From Pseudanabaena sp. SR411 (GTDB lineage Bacteria; Cyanobacteriota; Cyanobacteriia; Pseudanabaenales; Pseudanabaenaceae), in the NCBI RefSeq assembly GCF_002251945.1, contig NZ_NDHW01000061.1:1-51543 (forward strand): a stretch of DNA of 51,543 bases, read 5' to 3'. Under the pieces are notes generated by a model. The model was given only the letters and a program-made list of their open reading frames with translations. It ran no database searches and was not told where the DNA came from. This document shows, in pieces, positions 18,289-27,197 of this stretch (position 1 is the first letter of the stretch; each line of letters opens with the position of its first letter). A program made the position numbers and the translations under genes.

Positions 18289-18339
18289 CAAGAAATTTTG
18301 TAAAAGTGTTGCTTTGCAACACTTTTACAAAATTTCTTG
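18289..18339. repeat. Perfect 24-bp hairpin with TTT loop (first of a tandem pair)
   Basis: The arm begins CAAGAAATTTTGTAAAAGTG and ends TTGC; both sides match perfectly. Together with the next hairpin it fills the gap downstream of speA (minus strand), so it may act as its terminator or stabilise the mRNA 3' end. No gene is credible in 18126-18391. Confidence 0.9.
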
Positions 18340-18343
18340 CCGT

Positions 18344-18382
18344 AAAACTGTTGTGGGAGGCTTTGCCTCCCACAACAGTTTT
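18344..18382. repeat. Perfect 18-bp hairpin with TTT loop (second of a tandem pair)
   Basis: The arm AAAACTGTTGTGGGAGGC pairs perfectly; the hairpin begins five bases after the first one ends. It is nine bases beyond the speA stop codon on the minus strand, which is the expected position of a terminator. Confidence 0.88.
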
Positions 18383-18391
18383 GAGATTTGA

Positions 18392-20317
18392 TTAACTTAA
18401 ATAGGTGTAACCATTTAGGCAATGCTCATATTTTTGTAAGAACAACCTTGCTTCATCGAGAGTGATTTGCTTCTCTTGGAGAGCGCGTTCCGTCTCTTGG
18501 CGAATATTCTCTAGCATCGAGTCACGATTGTACTGGACATAGGCTAATACCTCAGTCATCGAGTCCCCCTTAATTACATGCTCAACCTTATAGCCTGTAG
18601 GCGTTGCATGAATATGCACGGCATCAGTATCACCAAACAAATTATGCAAATCGCCAAGAATTTCTTGATAGGCTCCACCAAGGAATAAAGCTAAAAAGTA
18701 AGGCTCTTCCGCAATGAAAGGATGTAATTCTAAAGTAGATTTGACATCGCGTAAATCAATAAAGCGATCAATTTTGCCATCACTGTCACAAGTAAGGTCG
18801 GCGATCGTGCCGCGACAGTTAGGTTCCTCATTGAGGCGATGGATCGGCATAATTGGGAAGAGTTGATCGATCGCCCAACTATCGGGAGCAGACTGAAACA
18901 CCGAGAAATTGCAATAATAAGTCAGCGCCATCGCTTTTTCTAGATCTTCGAGATCATCGGGGACATAGTTAAGTTTGCGAGTTACCTTGAGAATGCGATC
19001 GCAACATTCCCAAAATAGGCGTTCCACTCTAGCGCGTTGTCTGAGAGTGAGGTAGCCAAAGGTAAACAGACTAATCGCCTCTTGATTAAACTGAACGGCA
19101 TCATGATAAATCTCTTGATAGTTATTCTCATTGATGTTTTCTAGAGTCTCGAAGAGATTACGAATAATTAAATGTTCATCTTCTTGTAAAGGCTCAATCG
19201 TTTGATTCGGAATTCCACTAATACCAACGACATCGAAAATTAGAACTGACTGATGAGAAGCGATCGCCCGACCACTTTCGCTCGTTAAGGTAGGCACTGG
19301 AATTCCCTTTTCAGTACAAGCATCCTTAATTGCTGCCACGATATCGTAGGCATAGTTTTGCATACTGTAGTTCTTGGAAGCATAGAAATTCGTCTTGGAG
19401 CCATCGTAATCTACGCCCAAACCGCCACCCACATCGAGATGTCCCATTGGTGCGCCTAGTGTTGTAAGCTGCACATAGATTTGACCTGCTTCGCGCAAAG
19501 CATCTTTAATTGTGCTGATATTGCTAATTTGGGAACCGATATGAAAATGTAACAATTTCAGAGAATCTAGCATATTTGCGGATTCCAATTGTTCGACGGT
19601 TTCGAGGATTTCCCACATGCTCAAGCCGAACTTAGCGCGATCGCCTGTCGAGTCTTCCCAATGTCCCAAACCTTTAGCACTTAGCTTTGCACGGACACCA
19701 ACCACAGGCGCAATTCCCAACTTTGTCGCAGCACGGATAATCATCTCCACTTCTTCCAACTGCTCGATCACAATGATCGTATTTTGTCCCAGTTTTCGCG
19801 CTAACAGGGCAGTCTCAATATACTCAGCATCTTTGTAACCGTTACAAATCAGCAGTGAACCGGGGGTGCGTAAGGTGGCAAGGGCAATTAATAATTCGGG
19901 TTTAGAACCTGCCTCCAAACCAAATTGGAACGGTTTTCCATACTTGGCTATTTCTTCCACCAATTGCCGTTGCTGATTGACTTTGACAGGAAAAACGCCA
20001 CGATAAACGCCATTGTAGTTATAACGGGCGATCGCCTTGGCAAAGGTAGAATTCAAACGCTCAATGCGATCGGCGAGAATATCCGAAAATCTGACTAGAA
20101 TGGGTGATCGCAATCCCCTTTGCTTGAGATCATTCACCAGTTCAAACAGGTCAATACACCCACCGCGATCGCCTTTGGGGGAGACAGTTACGTGACCAGC
20201 CTCGTTAATACTAAAATAAGGCTCCCCCCAGCCATTGATCCGATAAAGTGCTTCACTGTCTTGAATAGTCCACTTTTTGGCATCGGCAACAACAGGTAAC
20301 TGAATCTCTTGCAACAT
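18392..20317 (-). CDS. speA: Biosynthetic arginine decarboxylase
   Basis: 641 residues, typical for SpeA. It is a PLP enzyme converting arginine to agmatine, the first step to putrescine. The PLP lysine is Lys112 in GVFPVKVNQQRQ. Other blocks are EAGSKPELL near 137, the LLHFHIGSQ and DVGGGLGVDYDGS motifs near 255-300, TLTSESGRAI near 343, and the Cys-containing active-site region with HIHATPTGYK near 580. AguB (33784) in the same window supplies a later step; agmatine deiminase is not seen here. Confidence 0.96.
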   Translation of the reverse strand: MLQEIQLPVVADAKKWTIQDSEALYRINGWGEPYFSINEAGHVTVSPKGDRGGCIDLFELVNDLKQRGLRSPILVRFSDILADRIERLNSTFAKAIARYNYNGVYRGVFPVKVNQQRQLVEEIAKYGKPFQFGLEAGSKPELLIALATLRTPGSLLICNGYKDAEYIETALLARKLGQNTIIVIEQLEEVEMIIRAATKLGIAPVVGVRAKLSAKGLGHWEDSTGDRAKFGLSMWEILETVEQLESANMLDSLKLLHFHIGSQISNISTIKDALREAGQIYVQLTTLGAPMGHLDVGGGLGVDYDGSKTNFYASKNYSMQNYAYDIVAAIKDACTEKGIPVPTLTSESGRAIASHQSVLIFDVVGISGIPNQTIEPLQEDEHLIIRNLFETLENINENNYQEIYHDAVQFNQEAISLFTFGYLTLRQRARVERLFWECCDRILKVTRKLNYVPDDLEDLEKAMALTYYCNFSVFQSAPDSWAIDQLFPIMPIHRLNEEPNCRGTIADLTCDSDGKIDRFIDLRDVKSTLELHPFIAEEPYFLALFLGGAYQEILGDLHNLFGDTDAVHIHATPTGYKVEHVIKGDSMTEVLAYVQYNRDSMLENIRQETERALQEKQITLDEARLFLQKYEHCLNGYTYLS

Positions 20318-20469
20318 TGTTAATAAACCCTACAAACCTTGATCTACATGCTGGAATAGGCGGCGCTTTAAGCTGACCGTATCAACTTTAGCACTATCAA
20401 CTAATGTAGTAGTGAATCTCGAAAATAGTCTAGATCTTTGTGAACAAGTTTGGTAACTTTTGCCGTTCT

Positions 20470-20533
20470 TGGCACTGGTCAGTAAATCCTCTGTCTCGAT
20501 TTTCTCATACCACTAATTTACTGACCAGTGCCA
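20470..20533. promoter_or_regulatory. 18-bp inverted repeat with 28-base spacer upstream of speA
   Basis: TGGCACTGGTCAGTAAAT is perfectly repeated in inverse orientation around a 28-base spacer, about 150 bases upstream of the speA start. The long spacer sets it apart from the short-loop hairpins elsewhere. It could be a two-site operator, a leader RNA stem, or ends of a tiny inserted element; nothing decides between these. Confidence 0.5.
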
Positions 20534-20643
20534 TAGGTGATGTTCCCTTACGCAGAGTAAAGACTTACCCTAATCACCCAAATCTTTCTAACCCTCTAGG
20601 GTGTTACACAAATTTATAATGATCAAGGAAAATAACATTCTTA

Positions 20644-20714
20644 AAACGAACCACAAAAGAATTTTTAAAAATGCTGCTTTGCAACGCTTTTAAAAATTCT
20701 TTTGTGGTTCGTTT
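20644..20714. repeat. 34-bp hairpin with TTT loop
   Basis: The longest hairpin in the window. The outer 27 bp (starting AAACGAACCACAAAAGAATT) are perfect; the inner part has mismatches before a closing GC-TTT-GC. It lies 21 bases beyond the stop codon of the YggT gene (minus strand) and may end its transcript. Confidence 0.85.
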
Positions 20715-20734
20715 GATCGGTAATTGCGGTAAAT

Positions 20735-21037
20735 CTATTGCATCATTGTCAAAATACCTTGCTGACCAAGTAACATTTCGCGCAAGAGGCTAAAAATACC
20801 GACACCAATCACAGGGGAAATATCAATCCCGCCGATCGGTGGGATTAACTTCCGCAGCACAAATAGCAAAGGTTCTGTCGGAAATGTAATTAGGCTATAG
20901 GGAAATTGCTTGATAGGAATCTGGGGATACCATGTCATGATGATCCGAAATATATACATCAGGATAAATAATCCCAAAACAATATTGAGAGTAAGAGAGC
21001 TAATGGCGATCGCGTCCACGACAGTAACCAGTTTCAA
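20735..21037 (-). CDS. YggT family (Ycf19-like) integral membrane protein
   Basis: 100 residues with two membrane segments (about 12-34 and 70-95) separated by the YggT signature: MTWYPQIPIKQFPYSLI and TEPLLFVLRKLIPPIGGIDISP. In cyanobacteria and chloroplasts these proteins are linked to thylakoid or envelope membranes and cytochrome b6f haem insertion or division, with no certain role for this copy. The longest frame uses TTG at 21037; a GTG at 21019 is also plausible, since no clear ribosome site decides. Confidence 0.85.
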   Translation of the reverse strand: MKLVTVVDAIAISSLTLNIVLGLFILMYIFRIIMTWYPQIPIKQFPYSLITFPTEPLLFVLRKLIPPIGGIDISPVIGVGIFSLLREMLLGQQGILTMMQ

Positions 21038-21115
21038 ATTTCAAAGTATTTATGCGATCGATCCTAACAGTTTTATACCCAAAGACAAATCGGCTAAGCT
21101 GTTTTATAGCAACTC

Positions 21116-21170
21116 AAAACCCAAAAGATGAGTGGCGGCGCTTAGCGCCGCCACTCATCTTTTGGGTTTT
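21116..21170. repeat. Perfect 26-bp hairpin, AAAACCC/GGGTTTT family
   Basis: The arm starts AAAACCCAAAAGATGAGTGG, ends CGGCGC, and closes on a TTA loop. The right flank (TATCTCCTAAGCAAAACTTACATTG) closely matches that of 27934-27986, while the inner stem is different. Confidence 0.9.
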
Positions 21171-21230
21171 ATCTCCTAAGCAAAACTTACATTGCTATTT
21201 GTTTTAAAACCCTTACGGGGTCTGGTTTAT

Positions 21231-21264
21231 AATTCACAAAAGTGTGACGACACTTTTGTGAATT
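21231..21264. repeat. Hairpin repeat, AATTCACAAAAGT family, copy 3
   Basis: A perfect 15-bp stem with loop GACG; flanks GGTTTAT and TTGGTATTA match the other copies at 615 and 9882. Ten bases later comes CAGCAATTCTCATTTTG (21274-21290), the end sequence of the two-hairpin elements. Confidence 0.85.
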
Positions 21265-21325
21265 GGTATTACTCAGCAATTCTCATTTTGTAAAAACTTG
21301 CGAAAATTGGTAGTCCAAAAGAAGC

Positions 21326-21358
21326 AATGAAGTGCGGCGCAGAGCGCCGCACTTCATT
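21326..21358. repeat. Perfect 15-bp hairpin with AGA loop
   Basis: The arm AATGAAGTGCGGCGC is perfectly paired. It is the third hairpin in the 396-base gap upstream of the kinase gene. No promoter could be assigned with confidence. Confidence 0.85.
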
Positions 21359-21433
21359 TTTTGCGAGAAGACGAAAATTAACTTGCTAGGACGTTAAGGA
21401 AATGCAAAAATATTCAAGTTAGCAGTGACTGAA

Positions 21434-23758
21434 ATGATTATGCTCGGTAAAACCTTGACTGGGCGCTACAAAATCGTCAAACAACTTGGCGGCGGCGGCT
21501 TTAGCCAAACTTTTATTGCAGAAGATGGATATCTGCCCGATCGCCCTAACTGTGTGATCAAGCAGCTTAAGCCTGCGTCATCACAAGCAGAAATTTTAAA
21601 AATTTCCCGTGAACTATTTGATAAAGAGGCAAAGGTACTTTATAAGTTGGGACGGCATGAATGTATTCCCAGTTTATTAGCGCACTTTGAAGAAGATGAA
21701 GAATTTTTTCTCGCTCAAGAATTGATTGAAGGCGATGTCTTGACCCAAGAAATTAAGCGTGGTCAGTGTTTGGGAGAGCAGTACACGATTGATTTTCTCA
21801 CTGACATTTTGCTGACTCTCGATTTTGTCCATCGTCAACAGGTAATTCACCGTGATATTAAACCCAGTAATCTGATCCGTCGTGCTAGTGACAAAAAAAT
21901 TGTCTTAATTGATTTTGGTGCAGTTAAAGAAGTTAGCACCCAACCAATTAGTCAGTTAGGACATACCTCCAGCTTGGTAATTGGCTCCCCCGGATATATG
22001 CCCAATGAGCAATATAGTGGCAAGACAATGTTTGCCAGTGATATCTACGCGATCGGGGTGATTGCCATCCAAGCCCTAACGGGGATATTGCCCAATCAGA
22101 TTCCTGAAGACCCAATTACTAGTGAGTTTTGCTGGCGCGATCGCGCAAAAGTTACGCCTACATTGGCAGATGTAATTGATAAGATGGTGCGCTTTGATTT
22201 TCGACAACGCTATCAATCAGCAAATGATGTATTAGAAGCGCTAAAACCTTTACTAATGCAGTCCCAAGCTCTGACTGTTTTTAGCGAAGCTACACCACTA
22301 GTTCTTTCTGAGTTACCACTAGTTTCCAATCATCCTGAGAAGATTAATAAGAGTCCTCTGGAAAAGCTAATTGATGAAGTATCCGATGACCTTGAAATGA
22401 GCGAAGACCCTGTGAGGGCTAAGAAGCTAGTATGTCTCGTATGTACTGGCATTTTGGAAAATGATCTCACTCGTCTAAATAATTTTAGTTTTGTGGAACT
22501 ACTGGAAGACTTATATCAACAATATCCAAATATTGAAGCCCTAAAAGAGAACTTAGTAAAATCTGTGAAGACGATCGCTGTCCAAAAGCAGCGTCAATAC
22601 TTGATTGTTGCCAAAATAGTTTTTAATGCAGCTTCTAAGCTTTATCAACAAATACCAGTATCCGTAATTGCAGAACCGATGAGTTCTTCTCAATTCAAAC
22701 CCAATTCTCAAACAGTCAGTCAACCACTTGCTTATTCAGTAAATCATCTAGTAATTAATGCGGGTTCCGCACAACTGATTGCGCCCTTTGATACTTCTCA
22801 AAACAATTCTATAAAAGAACCTCTCCACAACTCACTGATTGCAACAACCCAGTCGGATCAACAGTTCAGCTTTACTGAAGATGAATTATCGATGATCGAT
22901 CCCTATCTCAACGATGACTCTGATATTTATGCATGGGTAGCCTATAGCATTGATACAGATGCTCAGCAAATGCGTCTCAAAAAACTCTTGCTTTATACCT
23001 ATCAAGATGTTTGGGAGAGCGATTTGCGTCAATTAAATAGCATTGATTGGGCGAGCCTTTTGAGAGAATTGGTCTCATTTATGCCCACTTTGGTGCAATT
23101 GACAGCTTTAATCCAAGAATCAGTGCAAAGAGTTTCCAAACCTTCGGAATATGCTGTGATCGGTAATTTGCTACTTAGTAAGTTAGAACCTCTTTATCCC
23201 GATCGCAGTTATGAAGATAATTTGGTAGCAGTCAATCCTGCGATCGCTCCACCAATCGTCCCCATTAACAATCAACCTAATCAGTCCAATCATCAAAACA
23301 ATCATCAAATCCGTAGTAAAATCCCCTTTGATCCGCAAATTGCCGTTGATCTATTTGACTTGCGATTGGAACTAATGCGATTTACCAGTTCTATGCGAGC
23401 CAAGATTTTACTGTTTTCCGTGCTGTATTACCCCTTTGATCCCGATCGCGATAATTGGCATGAGTTGAGAACGCATGGGCTTGATGGACTGCTACGGCAG
23501 TTATTTTATGCCTATTCCTCCTACGATAAAGCCGAAAAATCGATCTGGCAAACAGCGCGATCGCTAAGTGAACCCACTGCTTATGATCAGTCAGCTAGTT
23601 ATATCCTTCAGGCAGTCAAGACTCTTTACGATCAGATTGAAGCTAAATCAATGTTGCATCCTGCGGAAGGTAACTTGTCCTCGTCGGATGATACTGACTT
23701 TACGCAACCAAGTTTACTCTTCCGCAGCAGCGATGATGACACTTGCCAGTTTATCTAA
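21434..23758 (+). CDS. Ser/Thr protein kinase with three degenerate C-terminal helical repeats
   Basis: 774 residues from the ATG at 21434 (MIMLGKTLTGRY); 21440 is equally possible and a GTG at 21425 would be longer. The Hanks-type kinase domain covers about 10-275: Gly-loop QLGGGGFSQT, Lys43 in VIKQLKP, catalytic HRDIKPSN (Asp141), DFGAV (Asp160) and GSPGYMPNEQ. No membrane helix follows. The remainder contains three diverged copies of an 85-90-residue helical module near 325-415, 505-595 and 648-742, separated by Ser/Asn/Gln-rich linkers. A hairpin overlaps the stop codon. Confidence 0.9.
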   Translation: MIMLGKTLTGRYKIVKQLGGGGFSQTFIAEDGYLPDRPNCVIKQLKPASSQAEILKISRELFDKEAKVLYKLGRHECIPSLLAHFEEDEEFFLAQELIEGDVLTQEIKRGQCLGEQYTIDFLTDILLTLDFVHRQQVIHRDIKPSNLIRRASDKKIVLIDFGAVKEVSTQPISQLGHTSSLVIGSPGYMPNEQYSGKTMFASDIYAIGVIAIQALTGILPNQIPEDPITSEFCWRDRAKVTPTLADVIDKMVRFDFRQRYQSANDVLEALKPLLMQSQALTVFSEATPLVLSELPLVSNHPEKINKSPLEKLIDEVSDDLEMSEDPVRAKKLVCLVCTGILENDLTRLNNFSFVELLEDLYQQYPNIEALKENLVKSVKTIAVQKQRQYLIVAKIVFNAASKLYQQIPVSVIAEPMSSSQFKPNSQTVSQPLAYSVNHLVINAGSAQLIAPFDTSQNNSIKEPLHNSLIATTQSDQQFSFTEDELSMIDPYLNDDSDIYAWVAYSIDTDAQQMRLKKLLLYTYQDVWESDLRQLNSIDWASLLRELVSFMPTLVQLTALIQESVQRVSKPSEYAVIGNLLLSKLEPLYPDRSYEDNLVAVNPAIAPPIVPINNQPNQSNHQNNHQIRSKIPFDPQIAVDLFDLRLELMRFTSSMRAKILLFSVLYYPFDPDRDNWHELRTHGLDGLLRQLFYAYSSYDKAEKSIWQTARSLSEPTAYDQSASYILQAVKTLYDQIEAKSMLHPAEGNLSSSDDTDFTQPSLLFRSSDDDTCQFI

Positions 23759-23795
23759 AAGAGAGTTCGGTGCGGAGCGCTGAACTCTCTTTTAG
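23755..23795 (+). terminator. Hairpin overlapping the kinase stop codon
   Basis: 14-bp arms CTAAAAGAGAGTTC with an inner GCG/CGC around a GAG loop and a small bulge. The stop TAA lies inside the left arm. It probably terminates the kinase mRNA; it also belongs to the short-loop hairpin population. Confidence 0.7.
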
Positions 23796-23849
23796 GTTTA
23801 GCAAAATCCAAGCTAAAGTATAGATGGCAACGTTCTTTAGTTGGTTTCT

Positions 23850-25643
23850 GTGCAAGAAGATTTTCGGTTAATTGTTGATTTAGTAACTGTTCTTGCAGCA
23901 GCCTCGTTTGGCGGATTACTGGCGGCGGCTCTGCGATTACCAGTTTTGTTGGGCTACATCTTTGGCGGCATTGTTGTTGGTCCAACAGGTTTAGGGCTGA
24001 TCAAGGAATTGATTCAGGTAGAAACCCTTGCCCAGTTTGGGGTAGCCTTTTTGCTATTTGCCCTCGGTGTTGAGTTCTCGCTGAAGCAATTAAATAAGGT
24101 GAGAGCGATCGCCCTTGGTGGTGGTAGCTTACAAGTTTTGTTGACGATCGCTCTTACCACTGCTGTCTCAGTACTGGTGGGATGGGTCGAGACCCCTACA
24201 CAAGGAATTTTCTTAGGCGGGATTTTATCACTATCATCAACGGCGGTGGTGCTACGAAGTTTGATGGAAACCAATGCCACAGAGTCCTCACAGGGACAGG
24301 TAACACTGGGGATGTTGATCATCCAAGATTTAGCACTAGGCTTGATGCTGGCAGTGTTGCCCGCATTGGATCATCCTGAGTCAGTGGGGATCGAAGTGAT
24401 CAAAGCTTTGTCGGTGACAGCTTTATTTGCAGGCGGAGCGATCGCCGCAGGAATTTGGGTAATTCCGCCATTTTTGCGGTGGGTAGCGAGTACCGAGAGC
24501 CGCGAATTATTTTTGCTAAGCGTGATCGTACTGTGTTTAGGGATTGCACTCCTGACTGAGCAGTTGGGCTTATCGATTGAGATGGGCGCGTTCGTTGCAG
24601 GTTTGATGATTTCTGAGGTGGAATATGCTGATCAAGCACTCACCTATGTTGAACCACTGCGAGATGTGTTTGCGACTTTATTTTTTGCAGCGATCGGGAT
24701 GCTGATTGATCCTGTATTTCTGCTCCAAAATTGGGAATTAATTCTCAGTCTTGTGGCGATCGTGATGATTGGTAAATTTTTAATCGTCGTACCTTTAGTA
24801 AGCTTTTTCCGCTATCCCTTACGAGTCGCCATTTTTGCGGGATTAGGTTTAGCCCAAATTGGAGAATTCTCGTTTGTACTAGCTAGTGAAGGACAGAAAT
24901 TAGGCTTAGTATCGCGTCGGGTATATCTACTAATTTTAGGAACAACTGCCGTAACTTTGATGGTTACCCCATTCTTGCTCAAGGCAACACCACAGATCTT
25001 AGAATTGCTCGAAAAAGTGCCATTTCTCCAAGCTTGGATGAATAAGTTGGATATGCCCCAAGAACTTGCGGCAAATGCGGAACTCCATGATCATGTGGTG
25101 GTTTGCGGTTATGGTCGGATTGGACAGGGCATTGTCACTTTGTTGCAGTCTAAGGGCTATCCTGTGCTGGTAATTGAAGATGCAGAATCTAAGGTGGAAA
25201 TTCTGCGATCGCGAAATATTCCCTATCTATACGGCAATTGTGCCAGTCCGTTCGTTCTCGAAAAAGCAGAAATCGACCATGCGCGATCGATGTTAATCGC
25301 AATTTCTGACCCGATCGCGACGAGACTGGCTGTGCAGAGAGCAATATCTATTTCTCCAGAAATTGATATTGTGGTCAGAGCCGAAAAAGATGCGGATATC
25401 GATACTCTTTATCAACTTGGTGCGAAGGAAGTAGTACATCCCACCTTTGAGACAAGTTTGGAATTAACCACTCATCTCCTACTATGTCTGGGTGAAAGCA
25501 CTCAAGATATCCAGACAGAAATCATTGCGGTACGTCGTAGCCGCTATGCGAATTTCCGTCCTGAAATTGCCTGTGCATTACCAATAGTCCCTCTATTGCC
25601 ACCTACCACCAATCTTGTTGAGATTGATGGCAATGCTTCTTGA
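23850..25643 (+). CDS. KefB-type monovalent cation:proton antiporter with TrkA-N domain
   Basis: 597 residues from the GTG at 23850 (MQEDFRLIVDLV); a TTG at 23841 would add three. Residues about 5-385 hold some 12 membrane helices of the CPA2 antiporter fold (LPVLLGYIFGGIVVGPTGLGL, SSTAVVLRSL, QIGEFSFVLA). Residues about 410-530 form a Rossmann-type TrkA-N domain (VVVCGYGRIGQG) that binds nucleotide. It probably exports K+ or Na+ in exchange for protons. It lies 34 bases before the DUF29 gene on the same strand. Confidence 0.9.
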   Translation: MQEDFRLIVDLVTVLAAASFGGLLAAALRLPVLLGYIFGGIVVGPTGLGLIKELIQVETLAQFGVAFLLFALGVEFSLKQLNKVRAIALGGGSLQVLLTIALTTAVSVLVGWVETPTQGIFLGGILSLSSTAVVLRSLMETNATESSQGQVTLGMLIIQDLALGLMLAVLPALDHPESVGIEVIKALSVTALFAGGAIAAGIWVIPPFLRWVASTESRELFLLSVIVLCLGIALLTEQLGLSIEMGAFVAGLMISEVEYADQALTYVEPLRDVFATLFFAAIGMLIDPVFLLQNWELILSLVAIVMIGKFLIVVPLVSFFRYPLRVAIFAGLGLAQIGEFSFVLASEGQKLGLVSRRVYLLILGTTAVTLMVTPFLLKATPQILELLEKVPFLQAWMNKLDMPQELAANAELHDHVVVCGYGRIGQGIVTLLQSKGYPVLVIEDAESKVEILRSRNIPYLYGNCASPFVLEKAEIDHARSMLIAISDPIATRLAVQRAISISPEIDIVVRAEKDADIDTLYQLGAKEVVHPTFETSLELTTHLLLCLGESTQDIQTEIIAVRRSRYANFRPEIACALPIVPLLPPTTNLVEIDGNAS

Positions 25644-25676
25644 ACTAACAGCTAAAAAAACAAATAAAGAAATGCT

Positions 25677-26126
25677 ATGAACACAGGACTATACGAGACA
25701 GACTTTTATGGCTGGACTTTGGAGCAGTCCAAGCTTCTGTCCTTAGGGCATTTAGATAGCTTGGATTTGTTGAATTTGGTTGAGGAAATAGGGGGTTTGG
25801 GGAAGCAAAAGCAGCAAGAATTATCGAATCGCTTGGGTGTATTGATTGGACATCTTTTGAAATGGCAGTATCAACCCACAAAGCGATCTCGCAGTTGGCA
25901 GGTCACAATTCAGTTGCAAAGAGAAGAAATTCAAGATCTGTTAGCGGATAACCCTAGCTTAAAATCTTACTTAGATAAAGCCCTGCTTAAGGGATATCGC
26001 TTAGGATTAGCGCTAATTTTGGCGGAAACCCCAATCAAGAAAAGTATCTTGCCCAATGAATGTCCTTATAGCCTTGAGCAGTTGCTTGACTTGAGTTTTC
26101 CTGATGATATTGGTGTGGAATTTTGA
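25677..26126 (+). CDS. DUF29 domain-containing protein
   Basis: 149 residues, opening with the DUF29 signature YETDFYGWTLEQSKLL and followed by the conserved LVEEIGGLGKQKQQELSNRLGVLIGHLLKWQYQP block and a C-terminal CPYSLEQLLD. The family is abundant in cyanobacteria and has no firm function. Its stop codon overlaps the next start (TGATG at 26124-26128), showing translational coupling to the lipoprotein gene. Confidence 0.92.
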   Translation: MNTGLYETDFYGWTLEQSKLLSLGHLDSLDLLNLVEEIGGLGKQKQQELSNRLGVLIGHLLKWQYQPTKRSRSWQVTIQLQREEIQDLLADNPSLKSYLDKALLKGYRLGLALILAETPIKKSILPNECPYSLEQLLDLSFPDDIGVEF

Positions 26127-27169
26127 TGAAGTTCAAATCTCGGTTAATTGCTAAAACTTTCAAATTTTTGCTGTTTGGTCTTACCACTTATTTCCTCACG
26201 GCTTGCCAAGGTTCCAATCTCGGCAGTTCTTTGGAAAACGCGATCGCTCCTGCTAGTCCATCATCTTCTGAGTCGATCACTGAAAATCCTAATCAACCAA
26301 CACCGATCACTACATCACCCAGTCCCAAACCAACTGCAAAACCTGAAATAAAGCCTGAAATAAAGCCAACTAATTCTTCTACTAGTTCCATTAATCCTGT
26401 TAATCGCTGGTCTATCCCAATGAAAGCGATCGCCCTACAGTCCTTACCGCAAAAAACAAACCCAGCAAAAAACTCACTCAAAGAACTATTTTTTATAAAC
26501 TTTACTAATTCCCAAAAGCAATCTGTTGAATTTAGTGATTTGGACACAGCACCTGCTCCACTTAAGAATTGGATTAAAGACTTAAATAAATTTGGAACAA
26601 TCACTCCCAAAACTGGACAACAATTTAAGCCAAATATTTTAGTAGCTCGTCGTGAATATGCCAGATGGTTATTAGAAACCAATAATCGCCTCTATAAAAA
26701 TCAACCTAGCCGCCAAATCCGTCTTGCTCAACCAACTGATAGCGCTAGTTTTACGGATATTCCTAATAATCATCCTGACTTTGGCATCATTCAAGGCTTA
26801 GCCAATGCAGGGCTAATTGGTGGAATAGGCGATCGCTTTCGTCCTAATGATCCACTATTAAGGGAAGAGCTTGTGCAATGGAAAATCCCCCTCGATCTAA
26901 GACAACCCTTGCCCAGTGCAACCTTAGAGTCTGTTAGCCAATCATGGGGATTTAAAGATAGCGATCGCATTAGTGAGAATGCTTTGAATGCAATTTTTGC
27001 CGATGCTCAACTGCGCGATCTCTCGAACATTCGACGTAGCTTTGGCTTTACAACCTTATTACAACCGCAGAAGCCCGTTACCCGCGCTGAAGCAGCCGCT
27101 TCACTCTGGTATTTTGGTACTGCGGTGGATGGGGTCTCAGTTAGTAAGGTCTTAGAAACTGAGAGATAA
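26126..27169 (+). CDS. SLH-domain lipoprotein
   Basis: 347 residues from the ATG at 26126. A signal peptide with lipobox LTAC (Cys27) predicts a lipid-anchored protein. A Ser/Pro/Thr/Lys-rich linker (about 30-90) precedes S-layer homology segments (FTDIPNNHPDFGIIQGLANAGLIGG near 212-236 and a final KPVTRAEAAASLWYFG). SLH modules bind cell-wall-linked polymer, so the protein probably bridges membrane and peptidoglycan. Translationally coupled to the DUF29 gene. Confidence 0.87.
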   Translation: MKFKSRLIAKTFKFLLFGLTTYFLTACQGSNLGSSLENAIAPASPSSSESITENPNQPTPITTSPSPKPTAKPEIKPEIKPTNSSTSSINPVNRWSIPMKAIALQSLPQKTNPAKNSLKELFFINFTNSQKQSVEFSDLDTAPAPLKNWIKDLNKFGTITPKTGQQFKPNILVARREYARWLLETNNRLYKNQPSRQIRLAQPTDSASFTDIPNNHPDFGIIQGLANAGLIGGIGDRFRPNDPLLREELVQWKIPLDLRQPLPSATLESVSQSWGFKDSDRISENALNAIFADAQLRDLSNIRRSFGFTTLLQPQKPVTRAEAAASLWYFGTAVDGVSVSKVLETER

Positions 27170-27197
27170 TTAATATTATGGAAACAGGAGAAAGGCA

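Noticed and set aside
18289-18382. CRISPR-like alternation of repeats and spacers
   Set aside because: Repeats are inverted hairpins with unlike stems, not direct repeats with unique spacers; no cas genes are present.
18162-18395. 77-codon frame on the plus strand
   Set aside because: It runs through two tandem perfect hairpins and is not a credible gene.
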